NCBI GenBank assembly: GCA_002753335.1
Contig: PEAD01000004.1
Span: forward strand, 21,269-85,268
Origin: Nitrospirae bacterium MYbin3
Lineage (GTDB): Bacteria > Nitrospirota > Thermodesulfovibrionia > Thermodesulfovibrionales > Dissulfurispiraceae
DNA length: 64,000 nucleotides
Reading direction: 5' to 3'
Shown: positions 1 to 9,035 of the stretch, in pieces
How positions within the stretch are numbered: position 1 is the first letter of the stretch
Layout: each line of letters starts with the position of its first letter
Position numbers and translations under genes: made by a program
The notes under the pieces: model-generated
Seen by the model: the letters and a program-made list of their open reading frames with translations, nothing else
Told to the model about the DNA's origin: nothing
Database searches by the model: none

Positions 1-1
1 T

Positions 2-334
2 CTGATTTTCGAGATAGATATAATCGGCACTGAAGGCAGGATTAGAAGTTTGGACAACGGTGACCGGATAGAGTGGTATGTATTTGAGGAAAGCCGCAGG
101 TATTCAGGCTATCGCGAATTGAAGATGAATACTATTTGTCCGGTTCAGAAAAAGGATAGGCTTGTCGAAGCTATAAGCGATATAGTTTCTGTGGTGAATG
201 GCAATAAAGAGCAGGTAAATTGTTCCGGTAAAGACGGCTTTGCCGCTATAGAATTGTGTATATTGATGCTCGAATCGGCCCGGGCAAATGGCAATCCTGT
301 TAGTTTGAGGAAAGAGAACGGCTTGCATGTCTGA
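2..334 (+). CDS. Gfo/Idh/MocA-family oxidoreductase, C-terminal fragment
   Basis: The reading frame is open from the first bases of the window, so the gene begins upstream and only its last ~110 residues are seen. The visible part starts with FEIDIIGTEGRIR, a typical beta-strand of the C-terminal domain of NAD(P)-dependent sugar oxidoreductases, and ends with ELCILMLESARANGNPVSL, the usual last helix of that family. The Rossmann domain and catalytic residues are outside the window. It overlaps the following aminotransferase by 8 bases. Gfo/Idh oxidoreductase plus DegT aminotransferase is a common pair for installing an amino group on a nucleotide sugar, which is the inferred role. A TTG at 50 gives a shorter frame but is very unlikely to be a true start. 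Confidence 0.8.
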   Translation: MIFEIDIIGTEGRIRSLDNGDRIEWYVFEESRRYSGYRELKMNTICPVQKKDRLVEAISDIVSVVNGNKEQVNCSGKDGFAAIELCILMLESARANGNPVSLRKENGLHV

Positions 335-1697
335 AATGGCAATACTCGGTGGAACCCCTGTTAGAACTAAGTCCTTTTTGTCACCTGTAGTTGTTGATGA
401 GAACGAATGGAATTATGTAAAACAGGTTCTCGATAGCAGAGAGTTTTCCAGATTTATGGGCAGCCTCTCGGGTGATATGGCAAAAACACTCGTTATGCCT
501 TCTCAGGAAGCCGAAAACCTTGAAGGGCAGTACTTCTCTTTTCTTGGCGGCAGGATGGTCAGAAAGTTCGAGTCTGATTTTGCAAAGAAGTTCGATATTC
601 CGTATGCAATTTCCGTAAACTCTGCAACTTCCGGACTTTCTACAGCTCTCGGGGCCTCAGGGATCGGCCCCGGCGATGAGGTAATAACGACCTGTCTGTC
701 TTTTAATGCAACGGCGCTCAGTATTTTGCTTTTTAACTCCATCCCGGTTTTTGTAGATGTCAGCAAGGAAAATTTTTGCATCGTTCCGGAGGAGATCGAA
801 AAGGCGATTACACCCAAAACCAAGGCGATACTTGTAGTGCATCTGCTAGGATACGCTGCGGACATGGATTTGATTATGGGTATAGCAAAACGCCACAACC
901 TGATAGTGATTGAAGACTGTGCGCAGTCCCCCGGAACAAAATACAAAGGCAGAAATGTAGGCACCATAGGCGATATGGGGGTTTTCAGTTTTCAGGAAAC
1001 CAAGAACATGATGACCGGCGAGGGTGGGATGATAGTTACATCTAATCCTGAATTCGCCAAAAAAGCGCGGCTTATTCGCAACCACGGAGAATCCGTTCCG
1101 GATGATACTTGGGATGAAGGATCATTGGTGAACCTCGTTGGCATGAACTTCAGGATGACCGAACTAACGGCAGCATTGGGGATTGCACAACTGGATAAGC
1201 TTGATGAGAATAACAGGGTCAGGAGCAAAAACAGGAGCTATCTTTCCGAACAGCTTGCCGGATTGCCGGGGTTGAGGACCTGCAGTTTCAAGGATGAAGA
1301 AGTCCCTCATGTATTTCCTATGATTTATGACGGCAATGAAACGGGCGTCAATAGGGCCAAGATACTTGCAGCCTTGAGGGCTGAAGGCATTCCTGTGGGT
1401 TCGGGGTATTTAAGGCTAATGTATGAGAACCCTATTTTCTTAAGGAAGGTCGCTTACGGGGATAAACAATGCCCGTGGTCCTGCCACTTATATGGGAGAA
1501 GTAGAGAATACGGCAGGGGGGATTGTCTGACGGCTGAGCGTTTAATCAACGATAAGTTCATATGGTTTTACCACATAAACCGTCCCAATACACTTGAAGA
1601 CATGGACGATGTGGCGAAGTCGTTTAAGAAAGTTTTTAGCAATCTTGAAAAACTCAAAGATGCTGAAATAGAAACGAGGATAGGCTACAAATGGTAA
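327..1697 (+). CDS. DegT/DnrJ/EryC1/StrS-family PLP aminotransferase
   Basis: A 456-residue sugar aminotransferase of the DegT family, which transfers an amino group (usually from glutamate) to a keto nucleotide sugar using PLP. The pocket motif EDCAQ is at residues 196-200. The segment GTIGDMGVFSFQETK ends in the predicted PLP-binding lysine K226 and is followed by GEGG. The protein is longer than the usual 370-400 residues because of an N-terminal insertion (about residues 40-75) and an enlarged C-terminal part. This resembles the longer AHBA-synthase-like branch, so the substrate need not be a standard UDP-sugar. It starts inside the end of the upstream oxidoreductase and overlaps the next gene by 7 bases, which suggests translational coupling. 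Confidence 0.88.
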   Translation: MSEMAILGGTPVRTKSFLSPVVVDENEWNYVKQVLDSREFSRFMGSLSGDMAKTLVMPSQEAENLEGQYFSFLGGRMVRKFESDFAKKFDIPYAISVNSATSGLSTALGASGIGPGDEVITTCLSFNATALSILLFNSIPVFVDVSKENFCIVPEEIEKAITPKTKAILVVHLLGYAADMDLIMGIAKRHNLIVIEDCAQSPGTKYKGRNVGTIGDMGVFSFQETKNMMTGEGGMIVTSNPEFAKKARLIRNHGESVPDDTWDEGSLVNLVGMNFRMTELTAALGIAQLDKLDENNRVRSKNRSYLSEQLAGLPGLRTCSFKDEEVPHVFPMIYDGNETGVNRAKILAALRAEGIPVGSGYLRLMYENPIFLRKVAYGDKQCPWSCHLYGRSREYGRGDCLTAERLINDKFIWFYHINRPNTLEDMDDVAKSFKKVFSNLEKLKDAEIETRIGYKW

Positions 1698-2413
1698 ACG
1701 AAAAAAAGTCCGAAATTATCGGAGTTATACATGCGCGAGGCGGTTCTAAAAGAATACCTCTTAAGAATATAAAACTTCTTGGAGGGCGGCCACTCATTTC
1801 TTATATGATTAAGGCTGCGCTGGGAAGCAGACTCTTGGATCGAGTTATCGTCTCAACGGACCATCCAGAGATAAAAAGGATTTCATTGGAGTGCGGCGCC
1901 GAAGTTCCTTTTGTCCGTCCGCCGCATCTTGCCGAAGACTGTCCATCAGAATGGGTTACCAGACATGCGGTGGAATTTGTGGAAAATGAAGAAGGACACA
2001 AAATAAATATTGTAGTTACAATGCAGCCTACAACCCCGTTTTGTCTTGCTGACGATATAGACGAATGCATAAGCCTGCTACTGGCTGAGGAGGGGCTTAA
2101 TTCTGTTTTTTCTGTCAAACAGATTCATGACAGGCCAGAATGGATGTTTCGGGTGAAGGAAAACTCGGCGGCGGAACTGTTCATGAGCGGAGAGATGAAG
2201 GGTGAGCGGGGAGTTTTTCAGTCTCTTGAGAGGATGGTCATACCGAATGGCGCGGCTTACGCTACAAGGCGTGACTCTCTTTTTACGGAAGGTGCAATTA
2301 TTTCTAAAAAAACAGGAGTTCACATTATGCCGCCGGAGCGGTCGGTGGATATAGACGAACCTATTGATATGCTTTTTGCTGAGTTCTTATTTTTACAAAA
2401 GGAGGGAAAATAA
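1691..2413 (+). CDS. CMP-nonulosonate cytidylyltransferase (NeuA/PseF family)
   Basis: A 240-residue nucleotidyltransferase that activates a nonulosonic acid with CTP. The signature HARGGSKRIPLKNIKLLGG is at residues 14-32, with the family arginine/lysine contacts for CTP. VVTMQPTTPF sits in the middle and DIDEPIDM near the C-terminus supplies the metal-binding acidic pattern. The RIPxKN variant resembles PseF (pseudaminic acid) and NeuA equally, so the sugar cannot be named. It is the first of four domains of this type in 23 kb. It overlaps the aminotransferase upstream and is followed after one base by a 60-residue gene. Confidence 0.88.
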   Translation: MVNEKKSEIIGVIHARGGSKRIPLKNIKLLGGRPLISYMIKAALGSRLLDRVIVSTDHPEIKRISLECGAEVPFVRPPHLAEDCPSEWVTRHAVEFVENEEGHKINIVVTMQPTTPFCLADDIDECISLLLAEEGLNSVFSVKQIHDRPEWMFRVKENSAAELFMSGEMKGERGVFQSLERMVIPNGAAYATRRDSLFTEGAIISKKTGVHIMPPERSVDIDEPIDMLFAEFLFLQKEGK

Positions 2414-2414
2414 G

Positions 2415-2597
2415 ATGAGTAAGTTTTTGCAGGGCAATTATGAAATGGCGCAAGACAGCCAAGCATCTGAAGTAAAAAAGACGGAACAGGGCTATTCTGA
2501 GATGTTTGAAAAGCAGGCGCTCGAAAGATTGGGCGGAAGCATAGCCTTTGTAATGAAGGCAGACAAATTCGTATGGGACGACGAAGAGGATGCTTAG
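2415..2597 (+). CDS. Small acidic-tailed protein of unknown function (60 aa)
   Basis: Starts at ATG 2415 behind a clear AGGAGG-type ribosome site at about 2400-2405. An upstream in-frame ATG at 2364 lies inside the cytidylyltransferase gene and is rejected. The product is hydrophilic, has no signal peptide or membrane segment, and ends in WDDEEDA. It overlaps the DUF115 gene by 8 bases (ATGCTTAG), so the two are probably translated together. I do not recognise it. Position suggests a small partner of the DUF115 protein or of the synthetase, but this is inference only. Confidence 0.6.
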   Translation: MSKFLQGNYEMAQDSQASEVKKTEQGYSEMFEKQALERLGGSIAFVMKADKFVWDDEEDA

Positions 2598-3588
2598 CGA
2601 AGAACAATTAAAGCTTATTTCTGAGGCCACACTCAGGAAAACTGCTGCCATCGGTCTTAAGCATGCATCGGAAAACAAGGCTTACCTTAATAAAAGCATC
2701 AAGGACTTGAGAAACGAACTTCAGTCTTTACCTCCAAAACCGTCGCTCGTAATTTCGGCAGGACCGAGCCTGCACAGACATAAGTCTATCGAAACCATAA
2801 AAGATAAGGGTTTTAACGGACACATTATAGCTGTTGACGGAGCTTTGGGACATTGCCTGAGAAACGGAGTTGTACCTGATTTTGTCATAACGGTGGATCC
2901 TGATCCCCACCGGATTATCCGGTGGTTCGGCGACCCGCGGCTTGCCGAGCGGCCTGTTGATGACTATTTTAAACGTCAAGACCTTGACCCTGCGTTTCGT
3001 GAAAACGAAGTCGCCCGCAATGCCGAAATGATAGAGCTTGTAAACAGGTACGGCTCGAAAATAAAGGCAATTATTTCCACCAGTGTTTCTTCTGAAATTA
3101 CCAGGCGTTGTCTCGAAGCAGGCATGGAACTTTATTGGTGGAACCCTCTTTATGATGATTATGACGCTCCCGAAAGTGTTACCAGAAAGATAAGGAAGCT
3201 TAACGGAGTACCCTGCATGGTGACCGGAGGCAATGTCGGGACTTCCGCATGGGTTTTCACTCATACCATTCTCAAAAGTCCTGAGGTTGTTCTCGTTGGA
3301 ATGGATTTCTCTTATCCACCCGGAACGGATGTTGTAAACACCCAGTATTATGAACATTTAAAAGAGATATTCCCTGATGATCCTTCAAAAGGTCTGATAT
3401 TTATAAATAACCCTCATACAGGCGAAACTTTATGCACTGATCCTGCCTATTACTGGTACAACATAAATTTTCTCAATATGGCCCCGCTGGCGTCATGCAA
3501 AACATATAACTGCTCGGAAGGCGGAATACTTTTCGGTAATGGAGTTGAGTTCAGGAAGCTTTCGGAAGTTTTGACCTCGATGCTTTAA
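2590..3588 (+). CDS. DUF115 / Maf-like (MptE-fold) protein
   Basis: A 332-residue protein with the DUF115 core at residues 53-106: LVISAGPSL, then IIAVDGAL and PDFVITVDPDP. A second conserved strand, VVLVGMDFSYPPG, lies near residue 235. The fold is shared by MptE (6-hydroxymethylpterin pyrophosphokinase) and by Maf motility accessory factors, which are needed for nonulosonic acid glycosylation of flagellin in Campylobacter, Helicobacter and Aeromonas. In this setting, next to a CMP-nonulosonate synthetase, a Maf-like glycosyltransferase role is far more likely than pterin synthesis. It is shorter than typical Maf proteins (about 600 residues), so it may carry only the catalytic core. Confidence 0.8.
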   Translation: MLSEEQLKLISEATLRKTAAIGLKHASENKAYLNKSIKDLRNELQSLPPKPSLVISAGPSLHRHKSIETIKDKGFNGHIIAVDGALGHCLRNGVVPDFVITVDPDPHRIIRWFGDPRLAERPVDDYFKRQDLDPAFRENEVARNAEMIELVNRYGSKIKAIISTSVSSEITRRCLEAGMELYWWNPLYDDYDAPESVTRKIRKLNGVPCMVTGGNVGTSAWVFTHTILKSPEVVLVGMDFSYPPGTDVVNTQYYEHLKEIFPDDPSKGLIFINNPHTGETLCTDPAYYWYNINFLNMAPLASCKTYNCSEGGILFGNGVEFRKLSEVLTSML

Positions 3589-3613
3589 AAATAAATGTAA
3601 AGATTCGGACAGA

Positions 3614-5113
3614 ATGGCAAAAGTTCTTTTTATAAATCCTGTTATACGGCAGAACGATAAACCGAGGCATATCCCTTATGGGTTGGCGCAGTTGGTCGCT
3701 ATTGTCGCAAAAGAAGGGCACAAAGTACAGGTCTTTGACGCGAACGCATGGAGACCTACCGAGAGCGAAATTTGCGAGGTGCTTGCATCCGATAGTTGGG
3801 ATGTTATTGCGATCGGCGGTCTTATTACCACATACGGCTTCATAAAAAAAACGGTTAAGCTTGCAAGACAGGTATCTCCAACAGCGTTGATTATAGCAGG
3901 CGGAGGTTTTATAACGCCGATCCCTTATGAAGTTATGACTTTTCTTTCGGAGATCGATGTAGGGGTTGTTGGCGAGGCGTACAATACATTGCCGGTCATC
4001 CTAAATATGGTTGATGGAAAAAGTCATGATTGGTCTGATGTCAAAGGCATAATTTTCAGGGACAAAAACGGAGAGCTGCATTTGAACGAGCAGGTCAATC
4101 TGCTTGAAGATGTGGATTCTCTCCCGTTCCCTGCGTGGCATTTTTTCCCTTTGGATATATATTTCAAAAACAGCAGCCTGCTGCTCAGCGAAGAAGCTAT
4201 GCTTGCACGCAGGCATATTAGTGTAATGGCAAGTTATGGATGTCCTTACCGATGCAAATACTGTTTCCATCTCGGATTGAGCGGTGAATTGAAAACAGTC
4301 GAATGCGGAGGGAAAAAGCAGATAGAGATTAGCTCATACAGAAAGATCCGTTCGCATAGTCCGAAGTATTTTGTTGATCTTGTGAAATATGCAAAAGAAA
4401 GATTTGGAGTTGATTTTGTTTCGGTGCTTGATGAGAATTTTGCGGCACTTGCCAAAAAGAAGGATTGGTTTGATGAGTTTTCGGATCGTTGGATGAAGGA
4501 AGGGCTGCAGCCCGCTTGTGCGCGAGATAGGCAGGATCATGCCCCTGAGTCTTGCAACGGTGTGCATTGGGGTACGACCGCTCATGCGGGAATAGTTAAT
4601 GGTGATATGCTTAAGCGTTTTAAAATACTCGGTTGTTCCCATCTGGATTATGGGCTGGAGTCTTTTTCGGATGAAATTTTAAAGAAAATCTCAAAAGGGG
4701 CTACGGTGGCCCAGAACGAAGCTGCTTTAAAAATGACGATAAAGGCAGGGATAAGACCTATACCAAACCAGATAATCGGGTTTCCTGACGAGTCTTTCGA
4801 GAGTATTTTTTTAAGCATAGAAGCATGGGAAAGATTGGGTATTCAAGTGTATCCTTTTTTTGCTACGCCTTATCCCGGTTCGGAATGGTACTACTCTTTC
4901 AAGGACAAAATTCTTGAACAATACGGCGGCAGCCTCGAAGCTTTCTTTCTCGATCTCGGCGATGCTACAAAGATAACCGCTGTTATATCCGGAAAATTTA
5001 ATGCCGTAGAATTGCTCGGATTAAGGGAGCTTATGGTTAATCATGATACGAAGAGGATAAGAGATTATGAAAGAATTTGGAAAGGACAGAATGAAGGAAG
5101 GCGAGGTGTATAA
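3614..5113 (+). CDS. Radical SAM protein with B12-binding-type N-terminus
   Basis: A 499-residue enzyme. Residues 1-150 have the alternating strand/helix pattern of a cobalamin-binding Rossmann-like domain. The classic DxHxxG cobalt-ligand motif is not present, as is common in this superfamily. The radical SAM core follows with the 4Fe-4S motif C210-C214-C217 (GCPYRCKYC). A cysteine-containing insertion lies at about residues 295-325. It sits between the DUF115 gene and a SPASM radical SAM gene. Such proteins catalyse methylations and rearrangements; modification of a sugar or lipid-linked glycan is inferred from the neighbours only. The downstream gene starts inside its 3' end. Confidence 0.85.
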   Translation: MAKVLFINPVIRQNDKPRHIPYGLAQLVAIVAKEGHKVQVFDANAWRPTESEICEVLASDSWDVIAIGGLITTYGFIKKTVKLARQVSPTALIIAGGGFITPIPYEVMTFLSEIDVGVVGEAYNTLPVILNMVDGKSHDWSDVKGIIFRDKNGELHLNEQVNLLEDVDSLPFPAWHFFPLDIYFKNSSLLLSEEAMLARRHISVMASYGCPYRCKYCFHLGLSGELKTVECGGKKQIEISSYRKIRSHSPKYFVDLVKYAKERFGVDFVSVLDENFAALAKKKDWFDEFSDRWMKEGLQPACARDRQDHAPESCNGVHWGTTAHAGIVNGDMLKRFKILGCSHLDYGLESFSDEILKKISKGATVAQNEAALKMTIKAGIRPIPNQIIGFPDESFESIFLSIEAWERLGIQVYPFFATPYPGSEWYYSFKDKILEQYGGSLEAFFLDLGDATKITAVISGKFNAVELLGLRELMVNHDTKRIRDYERIWKGQNEGRRGV

Positions 5114-6101
5114 AGAAGAGCGTAGGGATATCCTACGCAGATACGAGATCACCGACTGGCGCAGTATATTTACGGAGAAATACGGGGACCGCTTTCTCGA
5201 ATACCGCAGATTATGGGAGTTGGCCAATAAGGCCGCTATACTTGCCTCTTATCCGCTCGAAATCAGCTTTGAAATATCCGACCGGTGCAATTACCGCTGC
5301 TCTTTTTGTCCAAGGAACTCGGAGTTTAAAAGGGCTCTTAATTTTGAACTGGGGAAGGAAAACGTCAGTTTGCCGTTCGCCGCTTACAAAGAAGTCATAG
5401 ATGATGGGAAGCGAAACAACCTGTTTTCTGTATCCTTCAGCACCGGCGCCGAAGCTCTTATCGAGAAAGATTTGCCGAAATTTATCGAGTACGCCCGGAC
5501 AAACGATGTTGTTGATATACGGGTCACCACCAATGGGTTTATGCTGAATGAGGAAAATATCCGTATTCTGGTGGATGGCGGTGCGACCTTTATAGGTATA
5601 TCCATAGATGCATATAGGCCCGAAACATATAAGCTTCTCAGGAAGCATGACCTTCAGAGGATCGTAAACAATGTAATGAATCTGGTGGAATACAAGCGGA
5701 CCAAAGGTAGTCTTTTCCCGATCACCCGTGTATCTTTTGTTAAAACAAAGGAGAACATAGGCGAGATGCAGGACTTTCTCGATTTCTGGAAGGATAAGGC
5801 GGACATTATAGATTTTCAGGATCTTTACACATATGAGTATTGCGCTATCGAAAAAGCGCGGGAGAATAAATTTTTCTGCGCACAACCATGGCAGAGGGCT
5901 AATGTGTGGGCTGATGGCAAGGTATCGCTTTGCTGTAGTTGGACTGCACAGAAGGAAGCTGTTGGCAGTATATATGAGTATTCCATGAAGGAAATATGGA
6001 ATTCGGCCAAGGCAACGGCTTTCAGGGAAAGCCTTACCGGAAAAAATTATTTGGAGGCCTGTCTCTGGTGTGTTGCGAGCAGCGAAAAGATTGCTGATTG
6101 A
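5067..6101 (+). CDS. Radical SAM/SPASM enzyme with FxxYRxxW leader motif (copy 1)
   Basis: Up to 344 residues. The core cluster motif is CNYRCSFC at C74, C78, C81 when counted from 5067. An N-terminal FLEYRRLW motif ends at W50, exactly 24 residues before C74, and YPLEIS lies between them. The C-terminal SPASM region has CAQPW, CCSW and a late ACLWC cysteine group, so auxiliary Fe-S clusters are expected. The start is ambiguous. ATG 5067 has GAGG about 10 bases upstream and overlaps the previous gene by 47 bases; ATG 5091 has AAAGGA only 4 bases upstream. One of four sibling enzymes in the island; substrate unknown. Confidence 0.85.
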   Translation: MKEFGKDRMKEGEVYKEERRDILRRYEITDWRSIFTEKYGDRFLEYRRLWELANKAAILASYPLEISFEISDRCNYRCSFCPRNSEFKRALNFELGKENVSLPFAAYKEVIDDGKRNNLFSVSFSTGAEALIEKDLPKFIEYARTNDVVDIRVTTNGFMLNEENIRILVDGGATFIGISIDAYRPETYKLLRKHDLQRIVNNVMNLVEYKRTKGSLFPITRVSFVKTKENIGEMQDFLDFWKDKADIIDFQDLYTYEYCAIEKARENKFFCAQPWQRANVWADGKVSLCCSWTAQKEAVGSIYEYSMKEIWNSAKATAFRESLTGKNYLEACLWCVASSEKIAD

Positions 6102-6103
6102 CG

Positions 6104-8020
6104 ATGTCGGATCTGGTCTTTCTTGATTTTAATAATGTAACCCCCTCTTTTCGTCCTGAGGATGTTGCTTATGTACACAGCGCTGAAAAGATTATTTGTC
6201 TTAGTCCTGCAGCCGATTATTGGGCAGATAGACAGAAGCTGCGTTATGAAAGTGTTGATACATACCTCAACGCCGCTCAACTTAGAGATGCAGGCATAGA
6301 AAATTATGCTACGGTCGATGCCATCTGTAATACTCTGGACAATATTCTCGTGACTGTCTGCGGGCTGAATAGAACCTTAGCTGAGGGCATTCCAGGCCCC
6401 GCATACAGTTTTTTTTATACTCTTAAAATTGTTTTTGACGCTATCATTATTCGGCATCACGCGTTGACAAATATTTTCAGGGACAGTGTTCCAGAAAGGA
6501 TACATTATTTCTATGATGCACCTGAGGATTTGTCCACTCTTGAGGATGTCGTGTTTTGCAATACCCGATCCCTATATAGTGACCTATTGACGCGCTTTAG
6601 TTCCGATCTTAAAATGGCTATGCGTCGTGTTAGTGCATATCCGGTGAAAGCTCCTGTTCGTGGTTCTCACCCGCTCAGAGCTTTTACAAAGGCGTGGAAA
6701 GCAGGAAAATCATTATTGCGCCGAGCACCGAAACTGTGCGCACGGGCTGCCGGCATGAATTTGCTGTTGCTTTCACCTCAAAATGATTGGGACGAAGCAT
6801 TGCGGCAACTCACCAATCAGGGCGCGGCAAGGGTTTTTTATCTGTCGCCTTTTAGCGACAAGCCTCTGCTGTTTGATAGCTTTCCGTACTATGTTTCGCG
6901 TATATGGAAAAAAACAGGCCATGTGTCTTTGCAAAAGCATATGGATATTGCCCGCAAAGAAAAATTGTTGGCATCGATTAGAGAGCGGAGGGATTCTTTT
7001 CGGTTAGAGAATAGCCATTTCGAGTTGCTTCTACCCTATCTGCTTGAGATTGCGCTTCGGGCGGAACGCCTATATGCTGAAGGCTACGAGAAGACCAAGG
7101 CTTTTCTTCAGCATTATGATATTGATGCCGTACTTACTCTTTTTGTCGCCGAACCGGTAAACGTCATGCGCATACGCGCGGCGCGAGACTTGGGGATTCC
7201 GGTCGCGGTATTTCAACACGGCGGAGTGGGTTTTGACCGGCACCTTATGTATTATTGGGGTGAAAGAAGACTTGCGGATCATCTCTTTGTGTATGGCCCT
7301 GCGCTTAAGCCTTACTATGAAGGACTTGCCGGTTCACGTCAGCCTACTTACCACATTACCGGATCGCCGGTAATCGAGGACGTCGGGAAAGTTCAAACAA
7401 GTAACAGAAGTTTTTCGCGAAGCAGCAAAGTTTGTGTATATCTGCTGAATATTCTCGCCGGTAATACGCATTATCTGAGTCACAAGAATTATCAATCAGA
7501 TATTTTTCTCTGGAGATTTCAGAAAGAGGTGGTGGATCTTTTTGCCAAACAAAAGGATTGGCGACTAATCATCAAACCCCATCCAGACAGGAAAATATAC
7601 AACCCTCTCGAAGACCACCTTGCTGACAAAGGCATAACAAATGTCGCGATTGATTACGATCATCAGGCGGACGGGCTAATGCAGATGTCTGATTTGGTAA
7701 TACTTGACTACCCTGCTACCAGCCTACTAAAGGCTATAGCCATGAAGAAGGAGATATTGGTCTTTTCCGGATATTTTACAGTTGAAGATTCTCTTGAAAA
7801 GAGACTCAGCGCCATGTTGCACGTTTCACGCTGCAAGGAAGAGTTTCTATCTATGCTGCGCCAATGTCTGGGTGCAGGGACCTCAAAGAAGAATGATCGT
7901 CTTTACGATGAGTTTCTTATAGATTATGCCATCTGTTGCAATGACGGCAAAAGCGTTGCGCGTATAGTCGAATCTATCAAGCGGATACTTGCAGTAGCTC
8001 CGGAGGGTGTACATGCCTGA
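6104..8020 (+). CDS. GT-B-fold glycosyl/glycerophosphotransferase-like protein (638 aa)
   Basis: I start it at ATG 6104 (TTG 6098 is the alternative), straight after the stop of the radical SAM gene. The C-terminal half looks like the CDP-glycerol glycerophosphotransferase / capsule polysaccharide group: VFQHGG near residue 373, HITGSPVIEDVG, an IIKPHPD motif near 495 and LDYPATSLLKAIA, the usual nucleotide-binding region of GT-B enzymes. The N-terminal ~220 residues match nothing I recognise. Expected to act on the cytoplasmic face, transferring a CDP- or CMP-activated residue to a glycan. Similar architectures appear at 11681 and 31714 in this window. Confidence 0.65.
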   Translation: MSDLVFLDFNNVTPSFRPEDVAYVHSAEKIICLSPAADYWADRQKLRYESVDTYLNAAQLRDAGIENYATVDAICNTLDNILVTVCGLNRTLAEGIPGPAYSFFYTLKIVFDAIIIRHHALTNIFRDSVPERIHYFYDAPEDLSTLEDVVFCNTRSLYSDLLTRFSSDLKMAMRRVSAYPVKAPVRGSHPLRAFTKAWKAGKSLLRRAPKLCARAAGMNLLLLSPQNDWDEALRQLTNQGAARVFYLSPFSDKPLLFDSFPYYVSRIWKKTGHVSLQKHMDIARKEKLLASIRERRDSFRLENSHFELLLPYLLEIALRAERLYAEGYEKTKAFLQHYDIDAVLTLFVAEPVNVMRIRAARDLGIPVAVFQHGGVGFDRHLMYYWGERRLADHLFVYGPALKPYYEGLAGSRQPTYHITGSPVIEDVGKVQTSNRSFSRSSKVCVYLLNILAGNTHYLSHKNYQSDIFLWRFQKEVVDLFAKQKDWRLIIKPHPDRKIYNPLEDHLADKGITNVAIDYDHQADGLMQMSDLVILDYPATSLLKAIAMKKEILVFSGYFTVEDSLEKRLSAMLHVSRCKEEFLSMLRQCLGAGTSKKNDRLYDEFLIDYAICCNDGKSVARIVESIKRILAVAPEGVHA

Positions 8021-9035
8021 AATCTATACGCCACTGTCGAATTATTATGAAACAAACAGCCAACGCCGGAAGCAGGCTGCTGAGGGTGAGGTCTTGGCAT
8101 GGGGTGAATCGTCCGAATTATTCGGAAAGTACAGGGAAGAATGGAATCGTTCTGCAAATGAAAGCTATCTGCCGGCCCATCCGCTCCATGTGGATATTGA
8201 GTTGTCTGATGCCTGCAATCTTAGGTGCAGGATGTGCGCTCATGGTATGGGTGCGGTAAAAAAATCCGGTTTGATGGATAGAGAGCTGGCGTTTAGCCTG
8301 ATAGACCAGTGTAGTACGGTCGGGGTATATTCCATTAAGTTCAACTGGCGGGGAGAATCTACTTTGAATCCTTTTCTGCCCGATGCGGTTGCGTATGCCA
8401 AGGCAAAGGGCATTCTAGAGGTGCAGATAAACACCAACGGGCTTCCTCCTCGTCGTACTATGCTTGCAGAATGTGCAGAGAGCGGTATCGACAGGATCAT
8501 CTTTTCGGTGGACGGTTTTTCTAAGGAGACCTATGAATCGCAGCGCATAGGTGGTGTGTATGCGAATCTTGTAGAAAATATAAAAGATCTCCTTGCTTGG
8601 AGGAACTCTCGCAAGAGACAAAAGCCGTTGGTCAGACTCCAAATGGTGCGAACATTGCTCAACGCTCATGAAGTCGATGATTTTATAAATTACTGGCAGC
8701 CACTTGTAGATGACGTCCGGGTCAGTGACGTAACCGATAGAGGGCAGGGGGACGGACTGTCCGTAGGAGACCAAATAACCATAGGACGCAGGCGTTGTCC
8801 GCAGCCTTTTCAGCGTCTTGTTATAGCACGGGACGGTCGTGTTTCACCATGCTGTTCTGACTGGAACCAAGAGTTTGTGGCCGGCGATGTGGCACACGAA
8901 ACGTTGCTGCAAATATGGCAGGGTGATCGCATGCGTTATATAAGGGGCATTTTGGAACGAAACGAACACCATAAGATAGGCATCTGCAACAACTGCTGCG
9001 TAAAAGAAAGTTATATCTGGAAAAAACGTGATTGA
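8013..9035 (+). CDS. Radical SAM/SPASM enzyme with FxxYRxxW leader motif (copy 2)
   Basis: The start is ATG 8013 behind GGAGGG at 8002-8007, overlapping the upstream gene by 8 bases; a GTG at 8007 is in frame but lies inside that ribosome site. The 340-residue product has FGKYREEW ending at W44, then HPLHVD, and the cluster motif CNLRCRMC at C68, C72, C75. The 24-residue spacing equals that of its siblings. The SPASM part shows CPQPF, CCSDW and CNNCC. It is coupled (8-base overlap) to the NeuB fusion gene downstream, so a role in making or modifying that sugar is a fair guess. Its exact reaction cannot be read from sequence. Confidence 0.87.
   Translation: MPEIYTPLSNYYETNSQRRKQAAEGEVLAWGESSELFGKYREEWNRSANESYLPAHPLHVDIELSDACNLRCRMCAHGMGAVKKSGLMDRELAFSLIDQCSTVGVYSIKFNWRGESTLNPFLPDAVAYAKAKGILEVQINTNGLPPRRTMLAECAESGIDRIIFSVDGFSKETYESQRIGGVYANLVENIKDLLAWRNSRKRQKPLVRLQMVRTLLNAHEVDDFINYWQPLVDDVRVSDVTDRGQGDGLSVGDQITIGRRRCPQPFQRLVIARDGRVSPCCSDWNQEFVAGDVAHETLLQIWQGDRMRYIRGILERNEHHKIGICNNCCVKESYIWKKRD

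Noticed and set aside
2728..3357. A 209-residue - strand frame opposite the DUF115 gene
   Set aside because: Antisense to a gene with family motifs, with no recognisable domain and unlikely composition.
5211..5885. A 224-residue - strand frame opposite radical SAM copy 1
   Set aside because: No motifs and fully contained in a well-supported gene on the other strand.
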